In this document: positions 15,769 through 25,982 of the stretch, piece by piece | Layout of the letters: each line of letters opens with the position of its first letter | Numbering within the stretch: the first letter of the stretch is position 1 | From: Chitinophagales bacterium | GTDB lineage: Bacteria; Bacteroidota; Bacteroidia; Chitinophagales; Saprospiraceae | Assembly: GCA_013299105.1 (NCBI GenBank) | Contig: JAAFJY010000006.1 | Span: 1-64,000 of the forward strand | Direction: 5' to 3' | DNA length: 64,000 bases | Notes under the pieces: generated by a model | What the model was told of the DNA's origin: nothing | Seen by the model: the letters and a program-made list of their open reading frames with translations, nothing else | Database searches by the model: none | Made by a program: the position numbers and the translations under genes

Positions 15769-18069
15769 ATGCTAAAACGGATGCGAAACACCAATCCCTG
15801 GAGCTTCACCAAGCGCTGGTCGGGGCATATTTGGTATAGTTTCACTGTTCAGTTGTTGGTATTGCAAGCGCGCAACCATTTTGCATTCGTTGGGTTTTGG
15901 ATTTTTTTATTGGCATTGGTCAATGGAAGCATTGGAGCAAAATACGGCATTCAATACCTTTTTTTGGACGCTGAATACATGGGGCAGCATGGTTTTTGGA
16001 GTTTTTTCTTCATTGGCATGGGCTTCGGCACTTTTTTCCTCACTTGGAACATGACCCTTTATCTGCTGGGGGCCCACCATTTTCCTTTTTTGGCGGCTAT
16101 CGAACAGCCGTTTACCAAGTTTTGCCTCAACAACTTCCCGATTCCTACCGCTTTTTTGCTGTATTACCTGGGTATCTTGGTGCACTTTCAAAGCCAACGC
16201 GACGATGCAGAGTTGCTTTTGCTCATCGAAACTGCCCTAGGTTTGCTCATTGGGCTCATTGCAGTCATCATTCTCTACTTGCTTTACTTTTTCTACACCA
16301 ACCATGACATAGTTTATTACGAAAAAAAGAACAAAAGCCGCCTCAACTTAGCCCCTCACCTCGGGCCAGGTTACCGGGGTACTTCCCAGGAGCTGGAGCT
16401 TTTGCGGGAAGTAAAATGGCCTGTCAGAACCTATCTCAACGAATTTTTAGTGACCAAAAGGGTACGCAGTGTAGCACATTACAATATCCATTTGCTGCGC
16501 AGGATTTTTCGCCAAAACCACCTCAATGCCCTGCTCATTCAAACCCTGAGCATCATGATCTTAGCGGCCTTGGGTTGGCTCACCGATGATCCGGCTTTTA
16601 GATTGCCCGCTGGAGCCAGTATTTTTTTTCTATTCAGCATCCTGACCGCCATTTTGGGGGCCATTAGTTTTTGGTTTCATGCTTGGCGCTTGAGCATTTT
16701 TGTGGTTTTGCTGGTTCTGCTCAATTACCTCACTGGTTTTGATGCCGTTCACCGCAAAAGCTTGGCCGCAGGTTTGGATTATCAAAAAAAATATGCCCCC
16801 TACAATTACCCCGCGTTGTGGCGACTATGTGACTCAAGCCGGGTAAAAACCGACTACGACAGCACATTGCAAATCCTGGAACGCTGGAAAAATAAAGCCC
16901 AAAAAAGCCCTCAACACAAACCTCAAATGGTGCTTGTGTGCACCAGCGGAGGTGGCTTAAGGGCATCCATTTGGAGCATGCAAGTGATGCGCACCCTCGA
17001 TAGCCTGAGCAATAACGACTTGCTCCGAAACACCGTACTCATGACAGGGGCTTCAGGTGGAATGCTGGGCATGGCTTATTTACGAGAACTGTCCCTGCAA
17101 CAACAACTAGGCAACATCCCCAATTGGCGATCCGATCATTACCTGAATTGCATGTCGAAGGATTTGCTCAATGCGCCCGCCTTTACCCTTTTGGCGCATG
17201 ACCTTTTTTGGCCTTTTGGCAATATCAAAATCAATGGGAAGCCGTATACCCGCAATCGCGGTACCGTTTTTGACAAACAACTGGATGAAAATACCGGAGG
17301 TTTGTTGAATAAACCGCTTTCACAATACCAAGGCTTAGAAGCGAGTGCCCAAATCCCTATGCTCTACCTTACCCCTTCGGTGGTCAATGATGTGCGCCAA
17401 ATGATCATCTCACCCCAAGGCGTTTCTTTCATGATGGCCTCTCCGCTGGTTTTGGAGCGTGGTACCCACATGGAAATAGATGCTGTGGATTTTAGGGCCA
17501 TGTTTGCTCAACAGGGGGCCGATCAACTCAATTTCTTGACCGCTTTGCGTATGAATGCTACTTATCCAGTAATTTTGCCTAGTGTTTTTTTGCCCAGCAA
17601 ACCCGAAGTCGAAATCATGGACGCTGGTATCATCGACAATTATGGCCTGCATACCACAACCCGTTTCTTGCAAGTTTTTGAATCTTGGATCAAAGCCAAT
17701 ACCAGTGGCGTTTTAATTGTACAAATCAGCACTACTCCCAAATTTGAAGGCATCCCGGCCAGCGATAAAAAAGGGGTGGTTTCTACCTTGTTTAACCCCC
17801 TCGAAATTGCAGGAAAATGGTTCCATCGTCAGGAATTTAGCCAAGACAATGGCCTATCTTTTCTTTACCGAATCTACGGGGAAGGTTTTTTACACCACCT
17901 CTGTTTTGAATACAAACCTAGTAGAAAGGACCAAATTAAAGCTTCTGTTTCTTTCCACTTGACCGATTTTGAACGAAAAGCGGTGATGAACGCCATTGAT
18001 CGGCCAAATAACCGAGAGCAATTGGAAAAATTTATTCATTTCTTTGGTAAGTTATCCGAACAAAAGTAA
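15769..18069 (+). CDS. Membrane-anchored patatin-like phospholipase
   Basis: About 766 residues with two parts. Residues 1-330 contain four to seven hydrophobic segments (for example FAFVGFWIFLLALVNG and LLIGLIAVIILYLLYFFY). From about 385 a patatin-type hydrolase follows: oxyanion-hole glycines in CTSGGGLRA, nucleophile Ser in GASGG (about residue 427) and the dyad Asp in MDAGIIDNYG (about residue 617). This points to a lipid acyl hydrolase tethered to the inner membrane. A GTG at 15754 could add five residues. Adjacent genes give no functional clue. Substrate is unknown. Confidence 0.85.
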   Translation: MLKRMRNTNPWSFTKRWSGHIWYSFTVQLLVLQARNHFAFVGFWIFLLALVNGSIGAKYGIQYLFLDAEYMGQHGFWSFFFIGMGFGTFFLTWNMTLYLLGAHHFPFLAAIEQPFTKFCLNNFPIPTAFLLYYLGILVHFQSQRDDAELLLLIETALGLLIGLIAVIILYLLYFFYTNHDIVYYEKKNKSRLNLAPHLGPGYRGTSQELELLREVKWPVRTYLNEFLVTKRVRSVAHYNIHLLRRIFRQNHLNALLIQTLSIMILAALGWLTDDPAFRLPAGASIFFLFSILTAILGAISFWFHAWRLSIFVVLLVLLNYLTGFDAVHRKSLAAGLDYQKKYAPYNYPALWRLCDSSRVKTDYDSTLQILERWKNKAQKSPQHKPQMVLVCTSGGGLRASIWSMQVMRTLDSLSNNDLLRNTVLMTGASGGMLGMAYLRELSLQQQLGNIPNWRSDHYLNCMSKDLLNAPAFTLLAHDLFWPFGNIKINGKPYTRNRGTVFDKQLDENTGGLLNKPLSQYQGLEASAQIPMLYLTPSVVNDVRQMIISPQGVSFMMASPLVLERGTHMEIDAVDFRAMFAQQGADQLNFLTALRMNATYPVILPSVFLPSKPEVEIMDAGIIDNYGLHTTTRFLQVFESWIKANTSGVLIVQISTTPKFEGIPASDKKGVVSTLFNPLEIAGKWFHRQEFSQDNGLSFLYRIYGEGFLHHLCFEYKPSRKDQIKASVSFHLTDFERKAVMNAIDRPNNREQLEKFIHFFGKLSEQK

Positions 18070-18428
18070 TTTTAAAGGACTTTATACTTATATGGATTAG
18101 GATCATTGAGATTATCGACTAACGGCAGAACGACCCCCATTCCTTTCCAATTCGACACTGATTTTTCCTTACATGAAACTAGACTGTTTTCTTCGGGTAA
18201 AAACTGTGTTGAGATCAATGTTTATGTTGTCCCAATCAGGCTATTTGAGTTTAGCATCGGACCGAGTAGTCGTGAAAATCAAGTTAATTCGGCATCCTTA
18301 CTTACGTTTGGACTGTCCTTTGTACTGGAATAGGTCCTTTGTAGCCCTATCCTTGCACACCAGTATTGCAATCTTTTCGAAGCGTGTTTAAGTATTGGAA
18401 GTTTAGCCAGTAAATCAACTTAGAAAAC

Positions 18429-18444
18429 GAGTCAAATTTGACTC
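18429..18444. terminator. Perfect palindrome followed by a T run (possible terminator or operator)
   Basis: GAGTCAAATTTGACTC reads the same on both strands and is followed by CCTCTTTTTT. It is too tight for a normal hairpin loop, so an operator is as likely as a weak terminator. Confidence 0.35.
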
Positions 18445-18585
18445 CCTCTTTTTTGAAGGTTAGTAGGAAAAGCTAGTCGCGCTTTGGCATGATAAGCAAT
18501 TCCCTAAAGACCTTGTGTTAAAAGGGTCAGTGAAGTTGGGCAGTTTTACGGCGAACAAAAAAACTTAAACATGCTCTCAACCTTA

Positions 18586-18718
18586 GGGAGCATAAAAAGA
18601 TAAGGTGGACGGATTTGGGTTCAGTGAAAAAAGATAGACAGCTGGATGAAAGGAAGTTGTGTTCTTTTTTTGCTAAATATCAAAAGCGAATACGTCCATT
18701 TTGTTTTAGCTCAAATAC
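18586..18718 (-). mobile_element. MITE-like palindromic element, copy A (133 bp)
   Basis: Non-coding element with imperfect terminal inverted repeats: GGGAGCATAAAAAGATAAGG at one end and the complement of GTATTTGAGCTAAAACAAAA at the other. Arms stay complementary well into the element. It is flanked by perfect 3-base direct repeats TTA (18583-18585 and 18719-18721). It lies 20 bases upstream of the thioredoxin-like gene and could supply its promoter or leader. Confidence 0.85.
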
Positions 18719-18740
18719 TTAAGCACAAATTTCGACCTCA

Positions 18741-19358
18741 ATGATAAGCCCGAAGATCTTGAGCACATCCATGAGTTATGAGGCTTACCTAGCCCATCTG
18801 GAGAGCATTGTGGCTCAAAGTCACCATATTTCAATCCATTTGGTGGAGGATTCAACGCATGCAATTCGCATGAACCTCATCAAGATGGAGCGCTTGGACA
18901 AAGCAGCCCGGATAATGGCCAATACCCGTTTTTTCATGAATGGGTTCAAAAAAGACTTGATTTGGTTGGTGCTTACCCATCCTCGGTCAGAAGATGCGGC
19001 ACAAGCATTACCGATTTTAAACAAAATGGCCAGTTTGTGTCCTAGTATCCAGCTCAAAATCGCATTGCCAGAAGCCATTGAACAAGACCAGAAGCTCGCC
19101 AAAATCAGTCAATTGGGTTTTCCCAAACTGATCATTGCACAAGCCGGTGAATCCAAGATTTTAGGCACTTGGGGGCCCCGAGTCGTTGAGCTGGAAGCTC
19201 TGATCAAAGAACGAGAGGAAGACTTGAGCAAAATTGAAGCCGGAGAGATGCTAGAATTAGCTGCACGCCAGTGGGGTACGCGCATCCAACGTTGGTACGC
19301 CAAGGACAAGACCTACAGCATCCAAAAAGAACTACTGGAGATTTTAAAAGCCTTGTAA
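18741..19358 (+). CDS. Thioredoxin_9-like protein lacking the redox cysteines
   Basis: A 205-residue cytosolic protein. Its core resembles the Thioredoxin_9 group: IWLVLTHPRSEDAAQALPIL is where relatives have a WCGD redox segment, followed by the strand PKLIIAQ and the family ending LGTWGPR. Here the expected Cys is replaced: the segment reads PRSED and there is no other Cys nearby, so thiol redox chemistry looks lost. The C-terminal 60 residues are charged and helical. Start may be ATG 18741 or ATG 18771; the latter begins SYEAYLAHLESI, which looks more like the family N-terminus. The leader region is a MITE copy. Confidence 0.7.
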   Translation: MISPKILSTSMSYEAYLAHLESIVAQSHHISIHLVEDSTHAIRMNLIKMERLDKAARIMANTRFFMNGFKKDLIWLVLTHPRSEDAAQALPILNKMASLCPSIQLKIALPEAIEQDQKLAKISQLGFPKLIIAQAGESKILGTWGPRVVELEALIKEREEDLSKIEAGEMLELAARQWGTRIQRWYAKDKTYSIQKELLEILKAL

Positions 19359-19374
19359 AAACTTAGCCACAGGA

Positions 19375-20616
19375 TCATTTCTGGACCACAAAGCCCAAGG
19401 TTTCCAAATCTCGCCAGAAATCTGGATAGGATTTGACTACTACTTCCGGCTCGTGCACTTTTATGGGGCCAAAAAATGCCAATGGGGCAAAAGCCATTGC
19501 CATGCGGTGGTCTTCGTAAGTGGCAAATTCGGGAGCAGGTTTTGATACCACAGCCCGGCCGCTGAAGCGGAAATACTCCGCAGCATCAGCTTCGGTTGGC
19601 TCAGCTTCTACTTGAACGCCAACTTTAGCCAGTTCATTTTCCAAGGCGGCGATGCGATCGGTTTCTTTGATGCGCAAGGTTTCTAGGCCAGTAAAGCGAC
19701 CAGTGATGCCCACGCCGCCACACACCACTGCGATGGTTTGGGCCAAATCGGGGCACAGCAGGAAATCGTAATCAAATTGGCGGGCAAGCGTTCCCCCGGT
19801 TTTACTCAAATGAATACCTTGCTGGTTGAAAGTAGTTTTCACCCCAAAAGCTTGCATAAATTCGGCCAAAACCGAGTCGCCTTGCACACTGCTTTCAAAG
19901 AGGCCATTGAGTTGCAAGTCCAATTCATCCGCAAAAGCCGCCATCGCATAATAATAGGATGCTGCCGACCAATCGGCTTCGACCACAAATGGCCTGGCCT
20001 GGTATTTTTGGGGCGCAATGCGAATGAGATTACCTTCCCATGTATGTTCAATCCCAAAATAAGCCATCAAAGCCAGGGTCATCTCGATGTAAGGGCGCGA
20101 AACGATGTGCCCCACCAACTCCAATTCCATGCCCTGAGGCAAGGTAGGCGCAATCATCAACAGTGCAGAGATGTACTGACTGCTGGTGCCCGCTGAAATT
20201 TGTACCCGTTGATTGGCTCCAAATGACACCGGAGGTCCAATTTGCAAAGGTGGATAGCCTTCCTTTTCAAGATAGGTAATTTGAGCGCCCAAGGTGCTGA
20301 GGGCACTGACCAATACTCCGATCGGCCTTTGCTTCATGCGCTCGGTACCAGTCAGGATTTGAGTACCTGGCTGGGTAGACAAATAAGCCGTCATGAAGCG
20401 AAACGTAGTGCCAGCAGCTCCGGCATCCCGTACATCATCGTTGCTGGTTAGCAAGGCTTGCAGCAAATCGGTGTCCTTGGCATTCGCCAGTTTGTCAATC
20501 GGGAATTGCGTTTCGCACAATGCCCGAATGATGAGTACCCGGTTGCTGATGCTCTTGGACCCAGCCAGGGTAATTTCGCCTTTGAGTTGGCGCTCGGCTT
20601 TGCTGATGGTGTACAT
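19375..20616 (-). CDS. aroA: 3-phosphoshikimate 1-carboxyvinyltransferase (EPSP synthase)
   Basis: Sixth step of the shikimate pathway, joining shikimate-3-phosphate and PEP. 413 residues. Landmarks include LAGSKSISNRVLIIRAL (substrate-binding Lys/Ser/Arg), DAGAAGTTFRFMTAYL, the phosphate-binding QISAGTSSQYISALLM, IKETDRIAALENEL and YEDHRMAMAFAPLA. The glycine-rich segment AGAAGTTFR differs from the common LGNAGT-MR form, which resembles divergent aroA enzymes; whether that changes glyphosate response is not judged here. The FabH-like gene lies 91 bases upstream on the same strand. Confidence 0.95.
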   Translation of the reverse strand: MYTISKAERQLKGEITLAGSKSISNRVLIIRALCETQFPIDKLANAKDTDLLQALLTSNDDVRDAGAAGTTFRFMTAYLSTQPGTQILTGTERMKQRPIGVLVSALSTLGAQITYLEKEGYPPLQIGPPVSFGANQRVQISAGTSSQYISALLMIAPTLPQGMELELVGHIVSRPYIEMTLALMAYFGIEHTWEGNLIRIAPQKYQARPFVVEADWSAASYYYAMAAFADELDLQLNGLFESSVQGDSVLAEFMQAFGVKTTFNQQGIHLSKTGGTLARQFDYDFLLCPDLAQTIAVVCGGVGITGRFTGLETLRIKETDRIAALENELAKVGVQVEAEPTEADAAEYFRFSGRAVVSKPAPEFATYEDHRMAMAFAPLAFFGPIKVHEPEVVVKSYPDFWRDLETLGFVVQK

Positions 20617-20707
20617 CTCTTTGGTAGAAGTTGTTGGTGCGGAGCCAAAAGTAGGGTGTAGGGAGCTTTTGTAAAAATAAAAATCACCTCATTTTACAAA
20701 GGCAGGG

Positions 20708-21730
20708 CTAAAACACCAGTCCCAAAGCTCCAATTGACAAGCCAGCTGCTGAACCAATCAGCAAGACCTTAGTGTCTGGTTTCAACTTACCTTCCTGCCA
20801 CAACTGCACCAAGCCCAAGGGAATGGAGGCCGCTACACAATTACCCCTTTCAGCCAGCGTATTGAGCACTTGTTCTTCTCTGAGTCCATAGCGCTGCATG
20901 AACATTTCGTTGCCAATTTTACTGGCTTGATGTGGGATGATGTAGTCGTATTCGGACAAATTCCAGCCCGTTTGTTGGGTGTGATTTTGCACAAAATCGT
21001 CCAAGAGGCGCATGGTCATGGTCAATAATTGCCTCCCATTCATTTGAAAATAAAAAGATTCGAGGGGCGTAGCATGATCGATTCCCCGATTTTGCAGGCC
21101 ACCACAAGGTACCATTGCCAGGCGGGCTCCATCCGCATCATTCACGATGTAGGCAGGACTTGGTAGATAGCCTTCATTTTCTGAGGCTTCAAGGATTACC
21201 GCCACAGCAGCGTCGCCAAAAAGCGTATAAGTCTTGGGGTCAGCAGGGTTGAGACCGGAGGATGGTAACTCAACACAAACAATCGCTACTCGCTTCAATC
21301 CCCGATACTGGAGGTAGAGGTGTGCAATGTCGAGGGCGTGTAAAAAACTCAAGCACGTGCCATCTATGTCGAAACAAGGAAAAAGAGGGCCTGTAGATTT
21401 TACCAATTTTTGCTTGATCAGGCAGGCATTGTGGGGCACGGGATGATCGAAAGAAGCCCCTGCAAATAAGAGTAAATCGAGGTCCTGGGCTTGTATTTTG
21501 GCTTGGATCAGTGCCTCTTCCAACACTTTTGCGCCCAGCACATGTACAGTTTCACCAATTGTTGCCCACTGCCTGCTCAACACACCTGTATTGTATTCGC
21601 TCCAGCCCTTTTGAAGTCCGATGCGTTGTTCCAAATCTTCGGAACTGATATATTCGCCGGGCGAACAGGAATTTGCGGCACGAAGGTTGATTTTTATTGG
21701 AGAACCGAAGGTTTTGGTGTGAGTCATCAT
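20708..21730 (-). CDS. 3-oxoacyl-ACP synthase III-like (FabH family) enzyme
   Basis: Thiolase-fold condensing enzyme of about 340 residues. The Cys-His-Asn triad is visible: Cys in FDIDGTCLSFLHAL, His in YIIPHQASKIG and Asn in ERGNCVAASIPLGL. The first ATG of the open frame lies upstream (21769), but the ATG at 21730 (followed by MTHTKTFGSPIKI) is closer to the usual start. A single copy beside aroA rather than in a fab operon suggests a specialised chain-starting or secondary-metabolite role rather than housekeeping; this is inference. Confidence 0.88.
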   Translation of the reverse strand: MMTHTKTFGSPIKINLRAANSCSPGEYISSEDLEQRIGLQKGWSEYNTGVLSRQWATIGETVHVLGAKVLEEALIQAKIQAQDLDLLLFAGASFDHPVPHNACLIKQKLVKSTGPLFPCFDIDGTCLSFLHALDIAHLYLQYRGLKRVAIVCVELPSSGLNPADPKTYTLFGDAAVAVILEASENEGYLPSPAYIVNDADGARLAMVPCGGLQNRGIDHATPLESFYFQMNGRQLLTMTMRLLDDFVQNHTQQTGWNLSEYDYIIPHQASKIGNEMFMQRYGLREEQVLNTLAERGNCVAASIPLGLVQLWQEGKLKPDTKVLLIGSAAGLSIGALGLVF

Positions 21731-21968
21731 AATTGGGATAATATGCGATAAGAGCAGAAAGGTAGTCAATCGAACAAAACTTTCAAGTCATGTTAGCTTA
21801 AGAGCCCCTGATTTAACAACCTTCAATTTCATATTTTACTTCATTTCATCTGCAAAATTTGTATTTTATTGCTTTTTTGATAAAAATCCTAGGTACTTTC
21901 TTACTTTACAGATGGAATAACTTATTCCGATACAGTTAAATACCCTAACCAAAAGCATACTACAATTT

Positions 21969-22931
21969 ATGAAGCGTAGAGATTTCATCTATGGTTCAGT
22001 CTTATCTTCGGTAGGAAGCGCATGGGCGCTCAACCACTTGGACCAAGAAAAACTGATTCAGCCTTCTTCTGCTGCCACGGCAACGGTCCTGGCGACCTGG
22101 AAAAACGAAAAAGCGGTTGATGCCGCTTGGAATGTATTGGCTCAAAAAGGATCTGCCTTGAATGCAGTCGAAGCTGGAGCACGTATTCCCGAAGCCGACC
22201 CTGCTGACACCTCGGTGGGCTATGGCGGCTTCCCCGATGCCACTGGAAAAGTAACCCTGGATGCTTGCATCATGGACGAACTGGGCAATGCTGGCAGTGT
22301 TACTTTTCTGCAAGGGATCAAACACCCCATTTCAGTGGCCCGGCGGGTGATGGAAAAAACACCACACGTGATGCTCAGTGGCGAAGGGGCCTTGCAATTC
22401 GCCTTGAAGGAGGGCTTTGTCAAAGAAAATTTGTTGACAGAAAATGCCAAAAATGCCTGGAAAAGTTGGAAAGCCAAACAAAGCAAACACCCTAACCACG
22501 ACACCATCGGCATTTTGGCCCTCGATCACAATGGCAACCTCAGTGGGGCCTGCACCACCAGTGGTTGGGCCTTCAAAATGCATGGCCGGGTGGGGGACTC
22601 ACCGATCATTGGGGCTGGACTGTATGTTGACAATGAAATAGGCGCGGTTTCTACCACCGGCTTGGGCGAATTGGTGATGAAGTCTATCAGTTCGTTTTTG
22701 GCCATTGAACTGATGCGCCAAGGGGCCAGTGCCCAAGAAGCCTGCGAAGAAGCCATGCGCCGGATGGCCAAAAAATACCCCCGCCAGATTGAACCCGAAG
22801 ACGTGCAGGTAGGTATCATTGCACTGGCTAAAAATGGCCAAATGGGGGCTTATTCCTTGAAAAAGAATTTTGATTACACCCTCAATACCGGAGGCAAAAA
22901 CCAGGTTAGCCCTGCCAAACACTTGATTTGA
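21969..22931 (+). CDS. N4-(beta-N-acetylglucosaminyl)-L-asparaginase (glycosylasparaginase)
   Basis: Ntn hydrolase that cleaves the GlcNAc-Asn bond of glycoproteins. 320 residues with a TAT-like N-terminus (KRRDFIYGSV, hydrophobic run, ALN). The autoprocessing nucleophile is the Thr in HPNHDTIGILALD, near residue 178. Further family segments are the N-terminal GYGGFPDATG and the C-terminal GAGLYVDNEIGAVSTTG and GLGELVMK. An extracytoplasmic location suggests degradation of host or environmental glycopeptides. It has its own strong terminator. Confidence 0.93.
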   Translation: MKRRDFIYGSVLSSVGSAWALNHLDQEKLIQPSSAATATVLATWKNEKAVDAAWNVLAQKGSALNAVEAGARIPEADPADTSVGYGGFPDATGKVTLDACIMDELGNAGSVTFLQGIKHPISVARRVMEKTPHVMLSGEGALQFALKEGFVKENLLTENAKNAWKSWKAKQSKHPNHDTIGILALDHNGNLSGACTTSGWAFKMHGRVGDSPIIGAGLYVDNEIGAVSTTGLGELVMKSISSFLAIELMRQGASAQEACEEAMRRMAKKYPRQIEPEDVQVGIIALAKNGQMGAYSLKKNFDYTLNTGGKNQVSPAKHLI

Positions 22932-22952
22932 TTGCTGCTTCAAGTCCCTAAA

Positions 22953-23002
22953 AAGCAAGCACCCCGGCTCAGGAAAATCCAAAGTCGGGGTGCTTGCTTT
23001 TT
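22953..23002 (+). terminator. Strong rho-independent terminator after the glycosylasparaginase gene
   Basis: Nearly perfect 17-base arms (AAGCAAGCACCCCGGCT and AGTCGGGGTGCTTGCTT) separated by a 13-base loop and followed by TTTTT. It is also positioned to stop transcripts from ftsH on the other strand. Confidence 0.92.
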
Positions 23003-23076
23003 ATCTCTTACCCGGAAAAACGGCCTTTTTTGGCCAGAATGAGAGCAGGGTAAGTTTTTACCCCTATCCTACGAAA

Positions 23077-25068
23077 TCATGGATTAGGTACGATTTCATT
23101 CACATCGGTAGCCAGGTTTTCGCCCTTTTCTGATTCGATGTGGCCGTTTTGTGCAACCCGTTCATCGTGGTTCTTATACGGACGGGGACCGATCAGGCGC
23201 TCTACATCCGATTTGAGCAGCACTTCTTTTTCCAAAAGCGCCTGGGCAATGACTTCCAACTCGTGCTTACGGTCTTGCAGCAGTTTTTTGGCGCGTTCGT
23301 ACTGTGAATTCACCATGCTGCGCACTTCTTGATCGATGACCTTCGAGGTGTCTTCGGAGTAAGGCTTTTGATAGGTCTCATTCGACATGCCGTAGAATGA
23401 CACTTGTCCTACTTTTTCGTTCATGCCAAAAACCGTGATCATGCTGTAGGCCATTTTGGTCACCTGGTCCAAGTCGTTTTGTGCACCCGTAGATATTTTA
23501 TTGAACACATTGTTTTCTGCGGCACGTCCACCGAAAGTCATGCACATGCGGTCGAGCAGGGCTTCTGTTCGGGTGATGTTTTCTTCCTTGGGAAGGTACT
23601 GAGCATAGCCTAGTGTTCCGATTCCGCGAGGCACAATGGTTACTTTCACCAGCGGAGATGCATGCTCCAAAAACCAGCCACATACCGCGTGGCCTGCCTC
23701 GTGGTAAGCAATAATGGTCTTTTCTTCAGGTGAAATTAACTTATTCTTCTTCTCGAGGCCACCAATCACGCGGTCAAGGGCGAAATAGAAGTCGTCGATG
23801 TCAACCCATTTTTTGTTGCGGCGTGCGGCGATCAGGGCTGCCTCGTTGCAAACGTTGGCGATATCTGCACCTGCAAAACCCGGCGTCATTTCCGACAAGG
23901 TCAGCGGGCTAACGTCGTCAGAAATTTTGATGCTCTTGAGGTGTACCCTGAAAATATCCTCGCGGCCTTTGAGGTCGGGTCGGTCAATGCTAATCTGACG
24001 GTCGAAACGACCTGGGCGCATCAAAGCTGAGTCGAGGATATCGGGGCGGTTGGTTGCAGCCATCAGGATTACTCCTTTGTCAGTGCTGAAACCATCCATT
24101 TCCACCAACAACTGGTTGAGAGTATTTTCACGCTCATCGTTGCCACCCTGGAAATTGTTGCGACCACGGGCACGGCCAATGGCGTCAATTTCGTCGATAA
24201 AAACGATACAAGGCGCTTTTTCGCGGGCTTGTTTGAACAAGTCGCGCACCCTGGAGGCTCCTACACCCACAAACATTTCTACGAAATCAGATCCCGATAT
24301 AGAGAAGAAAGGTACGCCTGCTTCGCCAGCTACAGCCTTTGCGAGCAAGGTTTTACCCGTTCCCGGAGGGCCGACCAAAAGTACACCTTTGGGGATTTTT
24401 CCACCCAAGGCGGTGTATTTTTTAGGGTTCTTCAAAAAGTCGACTACCTCTACTACTTCTTCCTTGGCTTCATCCAAGCCAGCAACATCAGCAAAAGTGA
24501 TGTTTACTTTGCTATTTTGGTCAAATAGGGTAGCTTTTGACTTTCCAATGTTGAAAATCTGGCCACCTGGACCACCTGCACCACCACTTACGCGGCGCAT
24601 GATGAATACCCAAACCAGGATCACCAACACAATGGGCAGAACCCAGTTCAGAAGCGGGGCCAACCAATTGGTCTTGGTGTAATAAGTAGGTAAGATGCGG
24701 TTTACTTTCGCCTCGTCAGCAAATTGCTCCAGGTTCTTGTCAAACTGGTCTACACTCCCAATTTCCATGTAAAAATGGTAGCGGTCACCGCCAAATGAAG
24801 GTTTGGCCGCTTTGGGGTATTTAGATAAACGGTCCTCGCGGATGTAGATTTGCGCCACAGTTTTGTTGATGACGTCAATTTTTTTGATGTCACCTTGCTG
24901 TACCATTCTCTGCAATTCGGTCAGCGAAATGGCTTTTTGGTTGTTTTCGAAGATGGTGACCAAATTCAAACCCAAAAAAATCACAGCAATGATGCCATAA
25001 ATCCAAAAAGAACTGAATTTTGGGCCTCCCCCACCTTCGCGCTTATCGTTGTTCTCGTTATTTTCCAT
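23077..25068 (-). CDS. ftsH: ATP-dependent zinc metalloprotease FtsH
   Basis: Membrane quality-control protease, hexameric AAA+ unfoldase fused to a zinc peptidase. 663 residues. Two membrane segments lie at about 21-41 and 136-157 with a periplasmic domain between. Walker A GPPGTGKT is at 233-240, Walker [14 protein letters not shown] follows, the second region of homology is [19 protein letters not shown], and the zinc site is YHEAGHAV near residue 457. C-terminus ends in an acidic tail. Gene order rsfS-ftsH is common in Bacteroidota. No anomalies. Confidence 0.98.
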   Translation of the reverse strand: MENNENNDKREGGGGPKFSSFWIYGIIAVIFLGLNLVTIFENNQKAISLTELQRMVQQGDIKKIDVINKTVAQIYIREDRLSKYPKAAKPSFGGDRYHFYMEIGSVDQFDKNLEQFADEAKVNRILPTYYTKTNWLAPLLNWVLPIVLVILVWVFIMRRVSGGAGGPGGQIFNIGKSKATLFDQNSKVNITFADVAGLDEAKEEVVEVVDFLKNPKKYTALGGKIPKGVLLVGPPGTGKTLLAKAVAGEAGVPFFSISGSDFVEMFVGVGASRVRDLFKQAREKAPCIVFIDEIDAIGRARGRNNFQGGNDERENTLNQLLVEMDGFSTDKGVILMAATNRPDILDSALMRPGRFDRQISIDRPDLKGREDIFRVHLKSIKISDDVSPLTLSEMTPGFAGADIANVCNEAALIAARRNKKWVDIDDFYFALDRVIGGLEKKNKLISPEEKTIIAYHEAGHAVCGWFLEHASPLVKVTIVPRGIGTLGYAQYLPKEENITRTEALLDRMCMTFGGRAAENNVFNKISTGAQNDLDQVTKMAYSMITVFGMNEKVGQVSFYGMSNETYQKPYSEDTSKVIDQEVRSMVNSQYERAKKLLQDRKHELEVIAQALLEKEVLLKSDVERLIGPRPYKNHDERVAQNGHIESEKGENLATDVNEIVPNP

Positions 25069-25305
25069 AAAGTATTAAATGAGTCTCCACCAAGGAAACA
25101 AATGAAATCACAAATCGCCTTAGACACTATTTATCACTTTGCCATCTTGGTCAAGAAAATTGATTTCTTTCTCAAAATCACCATGCTAAACAGGCACTAG
25201 GAATCAAAACGCTACGACATTTAAAATCGTTGCTTGTATCAGTCAAATACCTATTTTTGACCGATGAAATTACGCACCTTATAGACCAACTTGTCAGTCA
25301 ATATT

Positions 25306-25776
25306 CTATAAACTATCGTACTGCGTAATTGTTGCGTCTCCCCAAAGATCTTCCAGCTCATAAAACATCCTGGTCTCTGGCATGAACACATGAACCACCA
25401 CTGAGAAGTAGTCAATGCAAACCCACAGGGCATTTTTCTCGCCTTCCACGTGATCAGCGTTCAACCAGGCTTTAGTTTTGAGCTCTCGTTGTACGTTGCC
25501 AGCGATGCCTCTCACTTGCGTAGTAGATGTGCCTTCACAAATGACAAAAAAGTCAGTGGGCGCGTCCTCCAAACGACGGAGGTCTAGTTTCACGATGTTT
25601 TTTCCTTTGATCTCTTGGATGCTTTCGATGATCAAATCCGCGAGTTCTTCTGCCGTCAAAGGCTTTTGTTTGAATTTTACCTGCGTACTCAAATGAACGT
25701 GATTGATTAGTGAAGCACTGCATTGTGGCAATGCTTGTTGAGGAACCGGAGCCCGGCTCAACAAACAATTAGACAT
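25306..25776 (-). CDS. rsfS: Ribosome silencing factor RsfS
   Basis: Binds ribosomal protein L14 and blocks subunit joining when nutrients are scarce. The domain runs from LADLIIESIQEIKGKNIV to the end, with family segments TDFFVICEGTSTTQVRGIA, VEGEKNALWVCIDYFSVVVHVF and FYELEDLWGDA. The N-terminal 40 residues are not typical of the family, so the true start may be internal; ATG 25776 and 25791 are both possible. It is followed by ftsH and faces birA divergently. Confidence 0.93.
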   Translation of the reverse strand: MSNCLLSRAPVPQQALPQCSASLINHVHLSTQVKFKQKPLTAEELADLIIESIQEIKGKNIVKLDLRRLEDAPTDFFVICEGTSTTQVRGIAGNVQRELKTKAWLNADHVEGEKNALWVCIDYFSVVVHVFMPETRMFYELEDLWGDATITQYDSL

Positions 25777-25982
25777 CAAAAACAATGCCAAATATCGGTT
25801 TTAGCTTGCTGAGGCTGCAAATACAGCTTCAGGTTTCGCTTTTAACGCCAAGCTTCAAACAAAATACAAAAAAATTGGCATTTTGCAAGGGGTAAATTTA
25901 TTCTTGAGAAATATTTAACCCTAAACGTGAAAACTTAGTCTGCTGGTTTCGGCCTTGCCCAAAACGCCAAAATGCATTTGCC

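Larger units (their letters stand above)
18070..18740. other. 670-base intergenic region
   Basis: No convincing gene. It carries a perfect 16-base palindrome at 18429-18444 and MITE copy A at 18586-18718. The small open frames in 18106-18391 show no domain character. Confidence 0.5.

Noticed and set aside
18106-18391. Two overlapping small plus-strand frames after the patatin gene
   Set aside because: No ribosome-binding site, no domain character, overlapping in two frames.
18586-18718. MITE ends assigned to an IS256-like family
   Set aside because: IS256-type elements make 8-9 base target duplications, whereas all four copies here show 3 bases.
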